Shown here one piece after another: positions 47,006 to 57,384 of a stretch of 64,000 nt of DNA. The notes beneath the pieces were generated by a model that had not been told where the DNA came from, made no database searches, and was given only the letters and a program-made list of their open reading frames with translations. The stretch lies in assembly GCF_004959855.1 (NCBI RefSeq), contig NZ_SPNT01000001.1, positions 744,001-808,000 of the forward strand, in the 5' to 3' direction. The translations under genes were made by a program, and so were the position numbers. This DNA comes from Nitratireductor sp. XY-223. GTDB taxonomy: Bacteria; Pseudomonadota; Alphaproteobacteria; Rhizobiales; Rhizobiaceae. Each line of letters starts with the position of its first letter. Positions within the stretch are counted from its first letter, which is position 1.

Positions 47006-47830
47006 ATGGCGGCAAGTACCCACAACCACTACGAGCTCGACGGCACCACCCGGCAAAGCGCGGAGGGACGCGAGTGTATCCTCGAGGCGCGGGACATCAG
47101 TGTCGCCTTCGGCACGCACCAGGTGCTTGAAAATCTCAACCTCGATATCTGGCGGGGTGAAATCCTCGGCTTCGTCGGCGCGTCCGGCGCGGGAAAATCG
47201 GTCCTGCTGCGTACCATCCTGCAACTCTCGTCGCGTCAGGCCGGCACCATCAAGATCCTCGGCATCGACTACGACAAGGCAACGCCGAAGCAGCGCATTG
47301 CGCTGGACATGCGCCTTGGCGTGCTGTTCCAGCACGGCGCGCTGTTTTCGGCGCTGACGGTGCTTGAGAATATCCAGGTGCCGATGCGCGAATATCTCGA
47401 TCTGCCAAAGGAACTGATGGACGAACTGGCGCTCCTGAAGATCGAGCTTGTCGGGTTGCGTCCCGAGACGGCGGATCTGTACCCATCCGAATTGTCCGGC
47501 GGCATGATCAAGCGCGCCGGCCTCGCGCGGGCCTTGGCACTCGATCCTGATCTCGTGTTCCTGGATGAACCGACGTCGGGCCTCGATCCGATCAGCGCGG
47601 CGGAGTTCGACGAATTGATCAGCAAATTGCGGGACACGCTGGGCCTGACGGTCTATATGGTGACGCACGACCTCGACAGCCTGTTTTCGGTCTGTGACCG
47701 CATCGCGGTGCTCGGCAACCGGAAAATAGCGGTTCAGGGGACCATTGAGGACATGCTGGCCAGTGACGAACCATGGGTTAAGTCTTATTTCAGGGGTAAA
47801 CGGGCCCGTTCGCTTGTGCGCAAGAAGTGA
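47006..47830 (+). CDS. MlaF-type ABC ATPase of the phospholipid transport system
   Basis: The 274-residue ATPase has Walker A FVGASGAGKSVLLR, signature LSGGMIKRAGLARAL, Walker B LVFLDEPTSGLDPIS and switch histidine YMVTHDLDSL. The LSGGM-K-R form of the signature is typical of MlaF. It drives the MlaE permease encoded 6 bases upstream. The first 25 residues are an extra polar leader, so a later start is possible, but no better ATG with a ribosome site is seen. Confidence 0.94.
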   Translation: MAASTHNHYELDGTTRQSAEGRECILEARDISVAFGTHQVLENLNLDIWRGEILGFVGASGAGKSVLLRTILQLSSRQAGTIKILGIDYDKATPKQRIALDMRLGVLFQHGALFSALTVLENIQVPMREYLDLPKELMDELALLKIELVGLRPETADLYPSELSGGMIKRAGLARALALDPDLVFLDEPTSGLDPISAAEFDELISKLRDTLGLTVYMVTHDLDSLFSVCDRIAVLGNRKIAVQGTIEDMLASDEPWVKSYFRGKRARSLVRKK

Positions 47831-47900
47831 ATTGGGCCATAGTCGGGCACCGGATTGTTCAAGAATCACCGGCGGATGAGGCTGAACCGGATAATCGACA

Positions 47901-49274
47901 ATGGAAACCAAGGCCAATTACACGCTTGTCGGCTTTTTCACGATTCTCGTGATGGCTGCGGCCTTCGGCTTTGTCTACTGGATGGCGACGTTCGGCAAGT
48001 CCGGACAGATGGCGCAACTGGAGATCCGCATTCCCGGCTCGGCAAGCGGCTTGAGCGTCGGCGCGCCGGTGCTCTTCAACGGGATCCGCGTCGGTTCCGT
48101 TCAGTCGCTGACGATCGACGGCGTTGACCCGAACTTTGTCCTTGCCATGACGGAGGTCCGCGCGTCCGCTCCGGTCTATGCCACGACTAAGGCCAAGCTC
48201 GGGATCCAGGGACTGACCGGTCAATCGCACATTGAGTTGAGCGGCGGCGACACGGGCGGCGTCAATATCCTGGAAGAGGCGGTCGAGAAAGGCAGCTACG
48301 CGATCCTGACGGCGGACGAATCGAGCGTCACCAATATCCTGGCGACCGCCGAGGACATTCTCGGCCGGGTCAACAACGCGGTGAAAGGCATCGAGGAATT
48401 TGTCGATACCGCGAAGGGGCCGCTGACCAAGACCGTCGACAACGTGGAGGAGTTCTCCAATGCGCTGGCGGCCAATTCCGACGGCATAGACGATTTCCTG
48501 AAGAACGTGTCGTCGCTTTCGACGACGCTGGAGAGCGTGTCGGGTAAGCTGGAATCCGCCGTGACGCGGGCCGAAGAGATCCTCGCCGCGGTGGAGCCTG
48601 AAAAGGTGACCGAGATCGTCGACAACGTCGAAACCGTGACGGCCGCCGTGGCCGATGCATCAACGGATTTCGAGCCGCTGGTTGAGGACATCAGGCAGGC
48701 CGCCGCGAGCTTTGCCGAGTTCGGCGAGAACGCGAACAAGACGCTCGGCAGGATCGATGAGCTGGTTGCCGCGGTGGACGCGCAGAAGGTCAGCGAAACG
48801 GTCGACAATGTCGCCGCCGCGAGCGCCCAGGCGCGCGAGGGCATTGCCAGTCTGACCACGGTTGCCAACACGATCGAAAATCGAAACGACGACATCAATC
48901 AGATCATCACCAATGTCGAACAGCTTTCAGCGAGTCTCAACGAGGCAGCCAAGAAAGTGCAGACGACGCTCGACAAGCTGGACGGGTTCCTGGGGCAGGG
49001 CGACGCTTCCGGTCTGATCGCCGAGGCGAAGAAGACGCTGAAAACGTTCCAGGAGGTCGGCGAGAAGATCAACGCCCATATCGGCCCGATCGCAACCAAT
49101 CTGCAGCAGTTCACGGGCACCGGCCTGCGCGACTTCGAGGCCCTCGTCAACGAGGCCCGCCGCTCGATTACGCGGATCGAACGCACGTTCACCAAGATCG
49201 GGAACGATCCGCAGAGTATCCTTTTCGGCACATCCGGCGACGTAAAGACCTTCGACGGGCGGCGTCGGCGTTGA
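47901..49274 (+). CDS. MlaD-type MCE protein with long helical tail
   Basis: The 457-residue protein has one N-terminal membrane helix (YTLVGFFTILVMAAAFGFVYW), then one MCE domain at about 40-115 (IPGSASGLSVGAPVLFNGIRVGSV ... TKAKLGIQGLTGQSHIELSGG). The remaining 300 residues are helical with amphipathic repeats, probably a tunnel or needle reaching across the periplasm. It is much longer than E. coli MlaD (183 residues) but similar to long single-MCE proteins of other alphaproteobacteria. It forms the periplasmic lipid-binding ring of the MlaFED complex. It lies 70 bases after the ATPase gene. Confidence 0.92.
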   Translation: METKANYTLVGFFTILVMAAAFGFVYWMATFGKSGQMAQLEIRIPGSASGLSVGAPVLFNGIRVGSVQSLTIDGVDPNFVLAMTEVRASAPVYATTKAKLGIQGLTGQSHIELSGGDTGGVNILEEAVEKGSYAILTADESSVTNILATAEDILGRVNNAVKGIEEFVDTAKGPLTKTVDNVEEFSNALAANSDGIDDFLKNVSSLSTTLESVSGKLESAVTRAEEILAAVEPEKVTEIVDNVETVTAAVADASTDFEPLVEDIRQAAASFAEFGENANKTLGRIDELVAAVDAQKVSETVDNVAAASAQAREGIASLTTVANTIENRNDDINQIITNVEQLSASLNEAAKKVQTTLDKLDGFLGQGDASGLIAEAKKTLKTFQEVGEKINAHIGPIATNLQQFTGTGLRDFEALVNEARRSITRIERTFTKIGNDPQSILFGTSGDVKTFDGRRRR

Positions 49275-49320
49275 CTTTGCGTGTCCGGGCACTGATAGCT
49301 AGAGATGCTGTGGGGACAGC

Positions 49321-49941
49321 TTGAGTGAGGGGACATTGAGCTACGGGACCGGTAAATCCTTTGCACTAGCGGCTTTGATGGCCGGTCTCGCCGTGCTCGG
49401 CGGCTGCGCCGCGCTTGGCGGCGGCGCCAAGAAGGATACCTACGAGCTGTCGAGCATCCCGCCGGTCAAGGGTCCGTACTCGCGTGGCCGGCAGGTCGTT
49501 GTAACGGATCCGGGGGCCTTGAAGTCGCTTGACGGCGCGAACATCGTCATCCGCACGTCGCCATCGTCGATCCAGTATCTGGCCAAATCCCAGTGGAACG
49601 ACAACCTTCCGGAGATCATCCAGGAAAAGCTGGTCGAAGCCCTTGAGGATTCGGGGCGGCTCGGCGGGGTCGGCAAGCCGGGAGACGGCATCGCCGTTGA
49701 CTACCTGATTTCCCCGACAATACGGGCCTTCGAGATCATCGCCGGCGGCGGCGACACCGCCGTCGTCGAGATTTCCGTGAGGATCATTAACGACCGCAAC
49801 GGCGTGGTGCGCGCGCAAAGGGTGTTCCAGGCAACTGCGCCGGTGCTCGTTAACGACAACGAAGGATTCATCTCGGCGCTGGACCAGGCCAATGGAAAGG
49901 TCCTGAACGACATCGTCGCCTGGGTTCTGAAGATCGTCTGA
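49321..49941 (+). CDS. ABC-type transport auxiliary lipoprotein (PqiC/LetC-like)
   Basis: The protein (206 residues from a TTG start, 201 from the TTG at 49336) has a lipoprotein signal with lipobox VLGGC at about 26-30, then an ABC_trans_aux-type domain (YELSSIPPV, NIVIRTSPSSIQYLAKSQW). Such lipoproteins accompany MCE transporters and sit on the outer membrane. It ends the Mla operon, 46 bases after the MCE gene. No ATG start is in frame before the lipobox; GGGGA lies just ahead of the first TTG. Confidence 0.85.
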   Translation: MSEGTLSYGTGKSFALAALMAGLAVLGGCAALGGGAKKDTYELSSIPPVKGPYSRGRQVVVTDPGALKSLDGANIVIRTSPSSIQYLAKSQWNDNLPEIIQEKLVEALEDSGRLGGVGKPGDGIAVDYLISPTIRAFEIIAGGGDTAVVEISVRIINDRNGVVRAQRVFQATAPVLVNDNEGFISALDQANGKVLNDIVAWVLKIV

Positions 49942-49977
49942 CCGCGCCGGCATAGCCGTCATTTTCCGCCATCAACG

Positions 49978-50013
49978 AAAAATGCCGCCGGCACCTCAAG
50001 GTGCCGGCGGCAT
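49978..50013 (-). terminator. Terminator of the giant repeat-protein gene
   Basis: ATGCCGCCGGCACCT (49982-49996) pairs with AGGTGCCGGCGGCAT (49999-50013) around a 2-base loop; read on the minus strand it runs into TTTTT. It is 21 bases past the stop codon of the minus-strand gene. On the plus strand no T-run follows, so it mainly serves the minus strand, though it may also block read-through from the Mla operon. Confidence 0.88.
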
Positions 50014-50034
50014 CGGATTGGATATAGCCGGGGT

Positions 50035-53000
50035 CTATTTCAGCCGGCCGCTGGCATGGGCGAGCATTGTGTAGACCTTGCCGGTATCCGATGTCAGGTA
50101 TGTTTGCGTCACCACCTTGTCACGATCGTTCCTGGCAACGTCCGCCAGAAGCTTTTCGAAGTCGGCGATATAGTGGTCGACGGCGGAACGGAACTCCGGC
50201 TCCTGCGCGTATTTGTTCTTGATCTCCTCAAAGGTCTTCTGTCCCTTGAGCGTGTAGAGCCGGCGGGTGAAAATATCGCGCTCGCCGCTCTGGTAGCGCC
50301 GCCACAGGTCGACAGAGGCATCGTGGTCGATGGCGCGGGCGATATCCACCGAAAGCGAGTTCAGCGACTCCACCACCTGACGCGGATTGCGCTCGCGCGA
50401 ATTGCTGGCGGCACTGCCGCCGGCGCTGCGCTGCGGCTGCTCGTCTTCTTCCTCCTTGCGGGAGGCGCTGCGCAACAGGTCTCTGACCCAGCCTTCGCTC
50501 TGGGGCTTGCGGGTCTTCGGTTGCCTGGCCGCCGGCTGCGAGCCGCTCTGCATCACGCCGAGACCGCCACGAAGGTCGCTCTTGTTCGACGCGGGCTTGG
50601 CCGGCTGCACGCTGCGCGGCGTTTCCGCGACAGGCGGTTCTGCCGCCGGCTTCTCAACGGCCGGAGACGCTGCGGGCCGGGGCTCCGGTGCGGCTGTCCG
50701 CGGGCTCGAGTGGTCAAGCACCTGCGACGACTGCTGGACGATGGAGGACAGGTCCTGCAGCGCCTTGATCTGCTCCGAAACGGCATTGCGCATGGCCGCG
50801 GTGCTCTCGCGCGTCTCTTCCGGAAGATCGAAGACGCCCTTCTTGATTTCCGAGCGCGTTTCCGAAAGTTCCTCGCGGATGGCGCCGGCCAGCTGGCGGA
50901 TTTCGTCGGTCGCACCGGAGAACCGGCCGATGGCGTCCTCCACCGCTTCCTTGATCGCGCTCTTCATGGTGTCCGCCGTGGACGAGGAGCGGCTCTCGGT
51001 GTCCGACAGCAGGCTGCCGATGGAATCCAGCGATGACGACAGGCTGCCGGACAGTTCCTTTGCGGTGCTGCTGGCGCGCTGCTGCGCCTTTTCGAATGCG
51101 TCCTCGACGATCGATTCCAGGGAACGCATGTTCTTCTCGATTTCCTCGGACCGCTTGACCAGGCCGCTCGACAGGCCCTCGAGCGCATCCTTGCGCTCTT
51201 CCAGGGTGCTTGCCAGGCTGGATTGCGCGGATCCGAGCAGGTCCGATGCCGTCGACAGCATCTTGGAATGGTCCTCGAAGCTGCCGGAGATCGCGCTCAC
51301 CTGCGACAGCGTATCGTTGGAGATCGAATCGAGCTGCGAAATATTCGACTGCAGCATCTGGGTCGATCCGGCGAACATCTCGGCGGCGCGGCCGGCCGTG
51401 TCGGCAAACTTCTCGGTCGTGTTCGTCAGGCGGGAATCGACTTCTTCCAGCGTATTGGCGGTGTTGTTGACGAGATTCGATATGGCCGAGTTGCTGCGGC
51501 CGAGTTCCGAAATTAGCTCGGTGACCTCGGTCTTGAGGCTGTTGCCGGCATTGTCGATGGCTTCGAGCGTCTCGCGTGTGCGCGACGTCAGCGCTTCGAC
51601 AAGGGCAGCGCTCTGGGCTCTGAGTTCCTCGGCGCTCGCCTCGGTGATGTGCTTCAGGTCGCTGGTAATCGCATGCCCGCGTTCGGCATAGGCCTCGACC
51701 AGCGGAGTGGCCTGTTCGTCGATCAGCTTGGACAGCTCGGCCGAACGGCTCGACAGCATCGAGTTGAGTTCGCGGGTATGCTCTTCAAGCGTGGATTTGA
51801 TGGCCAGGTTGCGGGCATCCATTGCCTTTTCGCTGTCGGCGAACTGCGAGGCTATGGTCTGCGCCTGTTCGCCGACCTTCTCGCCGGCTTCCGCGGCGGC
51901 GTTGGTGATCGCCTGGGCGGCGCCGAGGATACCGGACTCGCTGTCGTTCAACCGGTTGGTAAGTTCCGCCAGTTGCTTGTTCAGCGACTCCGTCCGCTCG
52001 TTCAGGCGAACCTCGATCGCATCGGAATAGGCCGCCGCGGCTTCGCTGAGGCGGGCCGAGAAGCCTTCGCCGATGCCCTGCAGCGACTGGTAGGAACGCT
52101 GCGCCTCGGAATCCATGTGCTCGACGGTCTGGGCGACGGTCTCGCGCAGGGTCGTGGCCATGCCGAGGGCCTGGGTTTCGATGGTGGCTGTGACGCTCTC
52201 CAGGCCGGCGCCGAGCGCCGTGTCCATGGTCTCAAGGCGCTCCTGCATGTTGGCGGTACGCTCGTCGATCGTCGCTCCGATGCGATCGACGTTGGCCGAC
52301 AGCGTCGTGTCCATGGCCGAAACGGCTTCGTCGAGCTTGCCGGAGAGCGAAATGAACTCGCTCGACAGCGTTTCCGAAATCTTCTCGTTGCCGGCGCTCA
52401 TCAGCGCGTCGATGCGCTCGGCGTTGGTGCCGAGCGTGCTCGCCAGGGCCTCGGTGTTGCCGGTCACGGAATTGGCAATCGCCTCCGAGCCGTCGCGGAT
52501 CAGCCCGTCAATGCGGCTGGTATTCGCATCGAGAGTCTCTGCGAGCTGCTGTGTCGATTCCGTCACGGCCGTGGCGATGGAGCCGGTGCCGTTGCTGACA
52601 AGGCCGTCGATCCGTTCGGCGCCCGAATCCAGCGCGTTTTCAAGCGACTGGGTATGGTCGGTAATGGACTTGGCGATCGAGCCGGTTCCCTGGCGCAGGA
52701 GATTGTCGATCCGCTCGGCGTTGGAGCCGAGGGTGACGGCAAGCGCATGGGTGTTTTCTGTCACAGCGCGTCCGACGGTATCGGCGCCTTCGGACAGAAG
52801 GGTCTCGAGCCGCTCGGCATTCGATCCCAGCGTACCGGCCAGGGTCTGCGTGCTCTCGTTGGAGATATTGCCGATCGCCTGGGTGCCCTCGCGGATCAGG
52901 TTCTGAAGACGCTCGGCGCTTGATCCGAGGGTCGATTCAAGCTTGTCCGCACTGTCGGACGTCGCGTTGTTGATCGCCGCCGTTCCAAAGCCGATCAGGC

Positions 53001-55044
53001 CTTCAAGGCGTTCGGCGCTGGCGGTCAGCGTCTCTTCCATCTTCTGGGCGTTGTCGATCGCCGAATTGTTGATCGTCTGCGAGCCTTCGTTGATCAGCCC
53101 GGCAATGTTCTGGGCGCTGGTTTCGAGGGAAGCGGTCAGGGCGGCCGTCCGATCGTCGACAGCCCGTGCTATGGCCTCGGTCCCGCCGACCATCAACTGG
53201 TCGACCCGCTCGGAAGTATCCCGGAGCGCCGTCTCGACGGCACCGGCCTTGGCCTCCAGCTTGGATCCGATTTCGGCGCTGCTGCCGGCCAGCATCTCTT
53301 CAAGCGAATTCGACCGTTCGGCAAGCGTTCCGGCAATGCGGTCCGCATTTGACGACAGTGTGTCGGCGATGCCCGCGAGGCTCTCGCCCAGCTTGTCCTT
53401 CAGTGCGCCGCTGCGCTGCTCGAATGCCGCGGTAAATTCCGATACGCGCTCGTCGAAGGCCGTGTTGAGCTGCGATATGGAACTCTGCATCCGCTCCTGG
53501 AAAAAGCCGGAGCGGACGTCGAGGTCGCTCATCGCGTCCTCGGCATGATGCTGCAGGCTCTGACGGAAATTCACCGCCTTTTCGTCGAGCTTGGCGTTCA
53601 GGGACTCGATGACGCTGTCGAGGCCGCCGCTGAGCGCCTGTTCGCCCACGCTGAGGCTTTCGCTGATTTCCTTGGTGCGTGTGACAAGCGTCTCATTGAG
53701 CTGGCGGGCCCGCTCGTTGAGGATGGTGTTGAGCTTCTTGGTGTTGTTGTCGAGCGAGGAGGCACGGGTCTCGAACTCGGACAGCAGCGCCTGGCCGTGC
53801 TCCGTCAGGTTGAACTGCAGCGCCTCGAGCCGGTTGTCGAACTCTGTCGCGAGCGCCCGGCCGGAATTGCCGAAGGACAGCATGAGCGCCTCGGTGCGCT
53901 TCTGCAGAAGATCGGACACCGACTGTGTCAGCTCATCGGCCTGTTCGGAGAGTTTCGTGGTGCGCGTATCGAGCAGCGCGGCAACCGCCTTGCCGGAGGT
54001 CGTCAGGCGGCTGGAGATCTCGTCGCCGGCGGTTTCGAGTTCCTCGCGCAGCTGCTCGTGCGCGCTGACGATCGAGGCGCGCACGCGCTCGGAGTGGCTG
54101 ACGATCGCTTCGCGTTCGTTCGCCAGGCCTTCCACGAGGCTGCGGAGCCGGACCTCATTGTCGGAATAGCTGTGCTCGAGCGCGTTGATCTCGGAGTGGA
54201 CCAGCGTTTCGAGCTCCGATGCGCGGGCAATCGTCCGCTCGATACCCTCATTGATGGCGGACACCTCGCGCCGGACCGCCTGGCCGACACGCATGATGTT
54301 GTCGGTTGCCATCGTCTCGGGCTCGAACAGGCGCACGGCAAGCTCAGCCATCGACTTGGCCACGGCGCGCATTTCCTGGGCGCGGGCGATCATCATGCCG
54401 AATGCGAGGATGATCATGACCGGCAGGACAATCGCAAGGATCATCATCATGAACTGCGGGCTGTCGGCAAGATCGGCCGCCGATGCGAAGCTGTCCCCAT
54501 AGACCAGATTGAACAGACCAAGACCGCCGAGCACCCACAGGCCGGCCAAGACATAGGTCACAATGCGCGCGGAGCGGCCGCCCTTGCCGTCCAGAGAGCG
54601 CATGATCGCCGCGCGGGATTCCCGGCTGTCGTCGTTGGCCGGTGCAAACAGCGGCGAAGGCGCCCGCGCGTCCTTCTGCTGCGCGTTCTGCTGGCGCTTT
54701 TGCGCCCGGGTCTGGGTTTTCGGCTGAACGCGGCTGACGCGGCCCTGTGGTGCCGGCGTCTGCTTTTGCGCGGGCTTGGCAGATGCGCTGCGCGACTGCG
54801 TCGACTTGGAAGACTGGCGCCGCGACTGGCGTGTGCCTCCCGATGAGCTCTTGGCATTGGCTTCCGAGTCGGTCTTGGCCAACTCGGCCGCGGCGGAAGC
54901 GACCTGGGCCTCCAGGTCCTCCAGCGACGGCTCGTCGGCCAGATCCGTACCCTCATCCCCTTCAAGGTCGAGGCGCAAAGCGTCTTCTAGTGCCTTGAGC
55001 GGATCGTCACTGGCCGTTTTACTTTGAGCGGTTCTCTTCGCCAT
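50035..55044 (-). CDS. GPR/RgsE-like giant polar-growth protein with apolipoprotein-type repeats
   Basis: The 1669-residue protein has a disordered basic N-terminus (about 60-160, rich in S, K, Q), two membrane helices (about 161-183 and 198-220), then some 1200 residues of continuous amphipathic helix, including nine 33-residue repeats at 606-902, a Pro/Ala-rich linker, and a compact C-terminal domain (SLSVDIARAIDHDASVDLWR ... FEKLLADVARNDRDK). This architecture matches the Growth Pole Ring protein of Agrobacterium (2115 residues) and RgsE of Sinorhizobium, which form a membrane-anchored ring at the growing pole. It is shorter, mostly in the repeat region as far as can be judged. The ATG at 55044 has GAGG about 11 bases upstream; longer versions are not protein-like. 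Confidence 0.82.
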   Translation of the reverse strand: MAKRTAQSKTASDDPLKALEDALRLDLEGDEGTDLADEPSLEDLEAQVASAAAELAKTDSEANAKSSSGGTRQSRRQSSKSTQSRSASAKPAQKQTPAPQGRVSRVQPKTQTRAQKRQQNAQQKDARAPSPLFAPANDDSRESRAAIMRSLDGKGGRSARIVTYVLAGLWVLGGLGLFNLVYGDSFASAADLADSPQFMMMILAIVLPVMIILAFGMMIARAQEMRAVAKSMAELAVRLFEPETMATDNIMRVGQAVRREVSAINEGIERTIARASELETLVHSEINALEHSYSDNEVRLRSLVEGLANEREAIVSHSERVRASIVSAHEQLREELETAGDEISSRLTTSGKAVAALLDTRTTKLSEQADELTQSVSDLLQKRTEALMLSFGNSGRALATEFDNRLEALQFNLTEHGQALLSEFETRASSLDNNTKKLNTILNERARQLNETLVTRTKEISESLSVGEQALSGGLDSVIESLNAKLDEKAVNFRQSLQHHAEDAMSDLDVRSGFFQERMQSSISQLNTAFDERVSEFTAAFEQRSGALKDKLGESLAGIADTLSSNADRIAGTLAERSNSLEEMLAGSSAEIGSKLEAKAGAVETALRDTSERVDQLMVGGTEAIARAVDDRTAALTASLETSAQNIAGLINEGSQTINNSAIDNAQKMEETLTASAERLEGLIGFGTAAINNATSDSADKLESTLGSSAERLQNLIREGTQAIGNISNESTQTLAGTLGSNAERLETLLSEGADTVGRAVTENTHALAVTLGSNAERIDNLLRQGTGSIAKSITDHTQSLENALDSGAERIDGLVSNGTGSIATAVTESTQQLAETLDANTSRIDGLIRDGSEAIANSVTGNTEALASTLGTNAERIDALMSAGNEKISETLSSEFISLSGKLDEAVSAMDTTLSANVDRIGATIDERTANMQERLETMDTALGAGLESVTATIETQALGMATTLRETVAQTVEHMDSEAQRSYQSLQGIGEGFSARLSEAAAAYSDAIEVRLNERTESLNKQLAELTNRLNDSESGILGAAQAITNAAAEAGEKVGEQAQTIASQFADSEKAMDARNLAIKSTLEEHTRELNSMLSSRSAELSKLIDEQATPLVEAYAERGHAITSDLKHITEASAEELRAQSAALVEALTSRTRETLEAIDNAGNSLKTEVTELISELGRSNSAISNLVNNTANTLEEVDSRLTNTTEKFADTAGRAAEMFAGSTQMLQSNISQLDSISNDTLSQVSAISGSFEDHSKMLSTASDLLGSAQSSLASTLEERKDALEGLSSGLVKRSEEIEKNMRSLESIVEDAFEKAQQRASSTAKELSGSLSSSLDSIGSLLSDTESRSSSTADTMKSAIKEAVEDAIGRFSGATDEIRQLAGAIREELSETRSEIKKGVFDLPEETRESTAAMRNAVSEQIKALQDLSSIVQQSSQVLDHSSPRTAAPEPRPAASPAVEKPAAEPPVAETPRSVQPAKPASNKSDLRGGLGVMQSGSQPAARQPKTRKPQSEGWVRDLLRSASRKEEEDEQPQRSAGGSAASNSRERNPRQVVESLNSLSVDIARAIDHDASVDLWRRYQSGERDIFTRRLYTLKGQKTFEEIKNKYAQEPEFRSAVDHYIADFEKLLADVARNDRDKVVTQTYLTSDTGKVYTMLAHASGRLK
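52339..53229 (-). repeat. Nine tandem 99-bp / 33-residue repeats inside the GPR/RgsE-like gene
   Basis: Nine consecutive units of exactly 33 codons, with no length change, share the frame [TAS]L-x3-[AT]-x-R-[LIV]-[DE]-x-L-[ILM]-x2-G-x3-I at their starts. Examples are TLGSNAERLETLLSEG, TLGSNAERIDNLLRQG, ALDSGAERIDGLVSNG and TLDANTSRIDGLIRDG. Thirty-three residues equals three 11-mers, the apolipoprotein A/E periodicity. Units differ at many codons, so the array is old and kept by selection. Confidence 0.9.
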
Positions 55045-55463
55045 ACTGATCAATGCCTCGTACTCTGTACCTTTTTCCCGGGACACTGCCTGGGTTTCCG
55101 GTCCGGTGATCCGGAGGGAATGACCGCCGTCGCAAACGGTGCCGCATGCATCCGGTAAACCGGCCGCAATTGACAGGGCACTCCCCACGCGCTGTCCCCT
55201 TTTTCAGGGACTTGCCGTGTGCCAGCTTCCTTTTCTGGCACAGTTAACGGCTGGAAACAAATTCTACAGCACGATTAATGAGTTCGCCTGATCAAAGAAC
55301 AACTGTGCCCAACGATACCCACAGTTAAATTTTGCCGCAAATCCGGTATTTACGTTGCGTTAACCATAAAAGCAATTTTTTGGCCTTTAATCTGGACCCG
55401 TTAAGTGCTTACCGAAGATTCTGATGTGCACTGTTTTTTACAGTAACGGGAAAGGGATAGGCT
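55045..55463. other. 419-bp divergent intergenic region between the GPR-like and Hpt-like genes
   Basis: No convincing gene lies here. The right half is AT-rich and should hold promoters for both flanking genes. It contains an 8-bp perfect inverted repeat (TGTGCCAG at 55218-55225, CTGGCACA at 55235-55242), a GTTAACCAT sequence near 55359 and several TTAA elements that could be CtrA half-sites, although I see no exact TTAA-N7-TTAA pair. A short ACTGT-TTTTT-ACAGT hairpin (55430-55444) lies just ahead of the Hpt gene. Regulatory roles are inferred. Confidence 0.5.
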
Positions 55464-55844
55464 ATGGCCGCACATCGGGAAATCTTCGAGCCGCCGGAGC
55501 ATGGGCACTTACAGAGCCCGTCGAGCGAAAGACCGATCGATCTTGTTCACCTGGCGCGGAAAACGTCCGGGGACAAGGAGGCGGAGACCCAGGTCCTTTG
55601 CCTGTTCGCGCGTCAGGCGCGCCAATGCGTGAACCAGCTGTGCGGAACGAATCACCTGACCGACAAGAAGGACCTTCTTGCGGTGGTCCGCACATTGCAT
55701 GGATCGGCCAGCAGCGTCGGCGCATTTTGCGTGTCGCGCGCGGCCGAGAGCCTGGTCAAGGATCCGAGCGACGGCGTGCTCCACGACGCGCTGACGGATG
55801 CGGTCGTCGACGTCGAGAACTTCATCTTCGGCCTGTCGCGCTAG
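55464..55844 (+). CDS. Hpt-like protein lacking the canonical phospho-histidine
   Basis: This 126-residue protein fits the histidine phosphotransfer fold in its C-terminal 80 residues (about 40-126). The usual motif A-H-x-L-K-G-S-A reads V-R76-T-L-H79-G-S-A here: arginine replaces the phospho-acceptor histidine and a histidine replaces the lysine. The following ASSVGAF segment is normal for Hpt. The first 38 residues are unstructured. The protein may have lost phosphotransfer and act as a binding module, or may use H79. It is divergent from the GPR-like gene and 139 bases upstream of the ferredoxin gene. Confidence 0.75.
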   Translation: MAAHREIFEPPEHGHLQSPSSERPIDLVHLARKTSGDKEAETQVLCLFARQARQCVNQLCGTNHLTDKKDLLAVVRTLHGSASSVGAFCVSRAAESLVKDPSDGVLHDALTDAVVDVENFIFGLSR

Positions 55845-55865
55845 TCCTTTCCCGACAGCATCGCA

Positions 55866-55888
55866 ATTGCGGCGGGAAACGCCGCAAT
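55866..55888. other. Stem-loop between the Hpt-like and ferredoxin genes
   Basis: ATTGCGGCG (55866-55874) pairs perfectly with CGCCGCAAT (55880-55888) around a GGAAA loop, 21 bases after the Hpt stop codon. No T-run follows, so it may be a weak or Rho-assisted terminator, or an mRNA 3' end stabiliser. Confidence 0.5.
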
Positions 55889-55983
55889 CCACTCCGGGCG
55901 CGTGCAATTCGAGCAACAACGCTTGACTTCCGCGCAAGTGTCTTTAACTCCGCATTGTTGTTCTTGAATGCGGAGCCTGCCGA

Positions 55984-57374
<1,391 letters not shown>

Positions 57375-57384
57375 GTTTGGTCCG

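Noticed and set aside
53545-54846. A 433-codon plus-strand frame opposite the giant repeat protein, and similar ones at 51649-52923
   Set aside because: These are low-complexity shadows of the repeat codons; the minus-strand protein has a coherent architecture with membrane helices and a terminator.
55350-55420. CtrA binding site upstream of the GPR-like or Hpt-like gene
   Set aside because: TTAA elements and a GTTAACC sequence are present, but no pair has the TTAA-N7-TTAA spacing, so I did not call a site.
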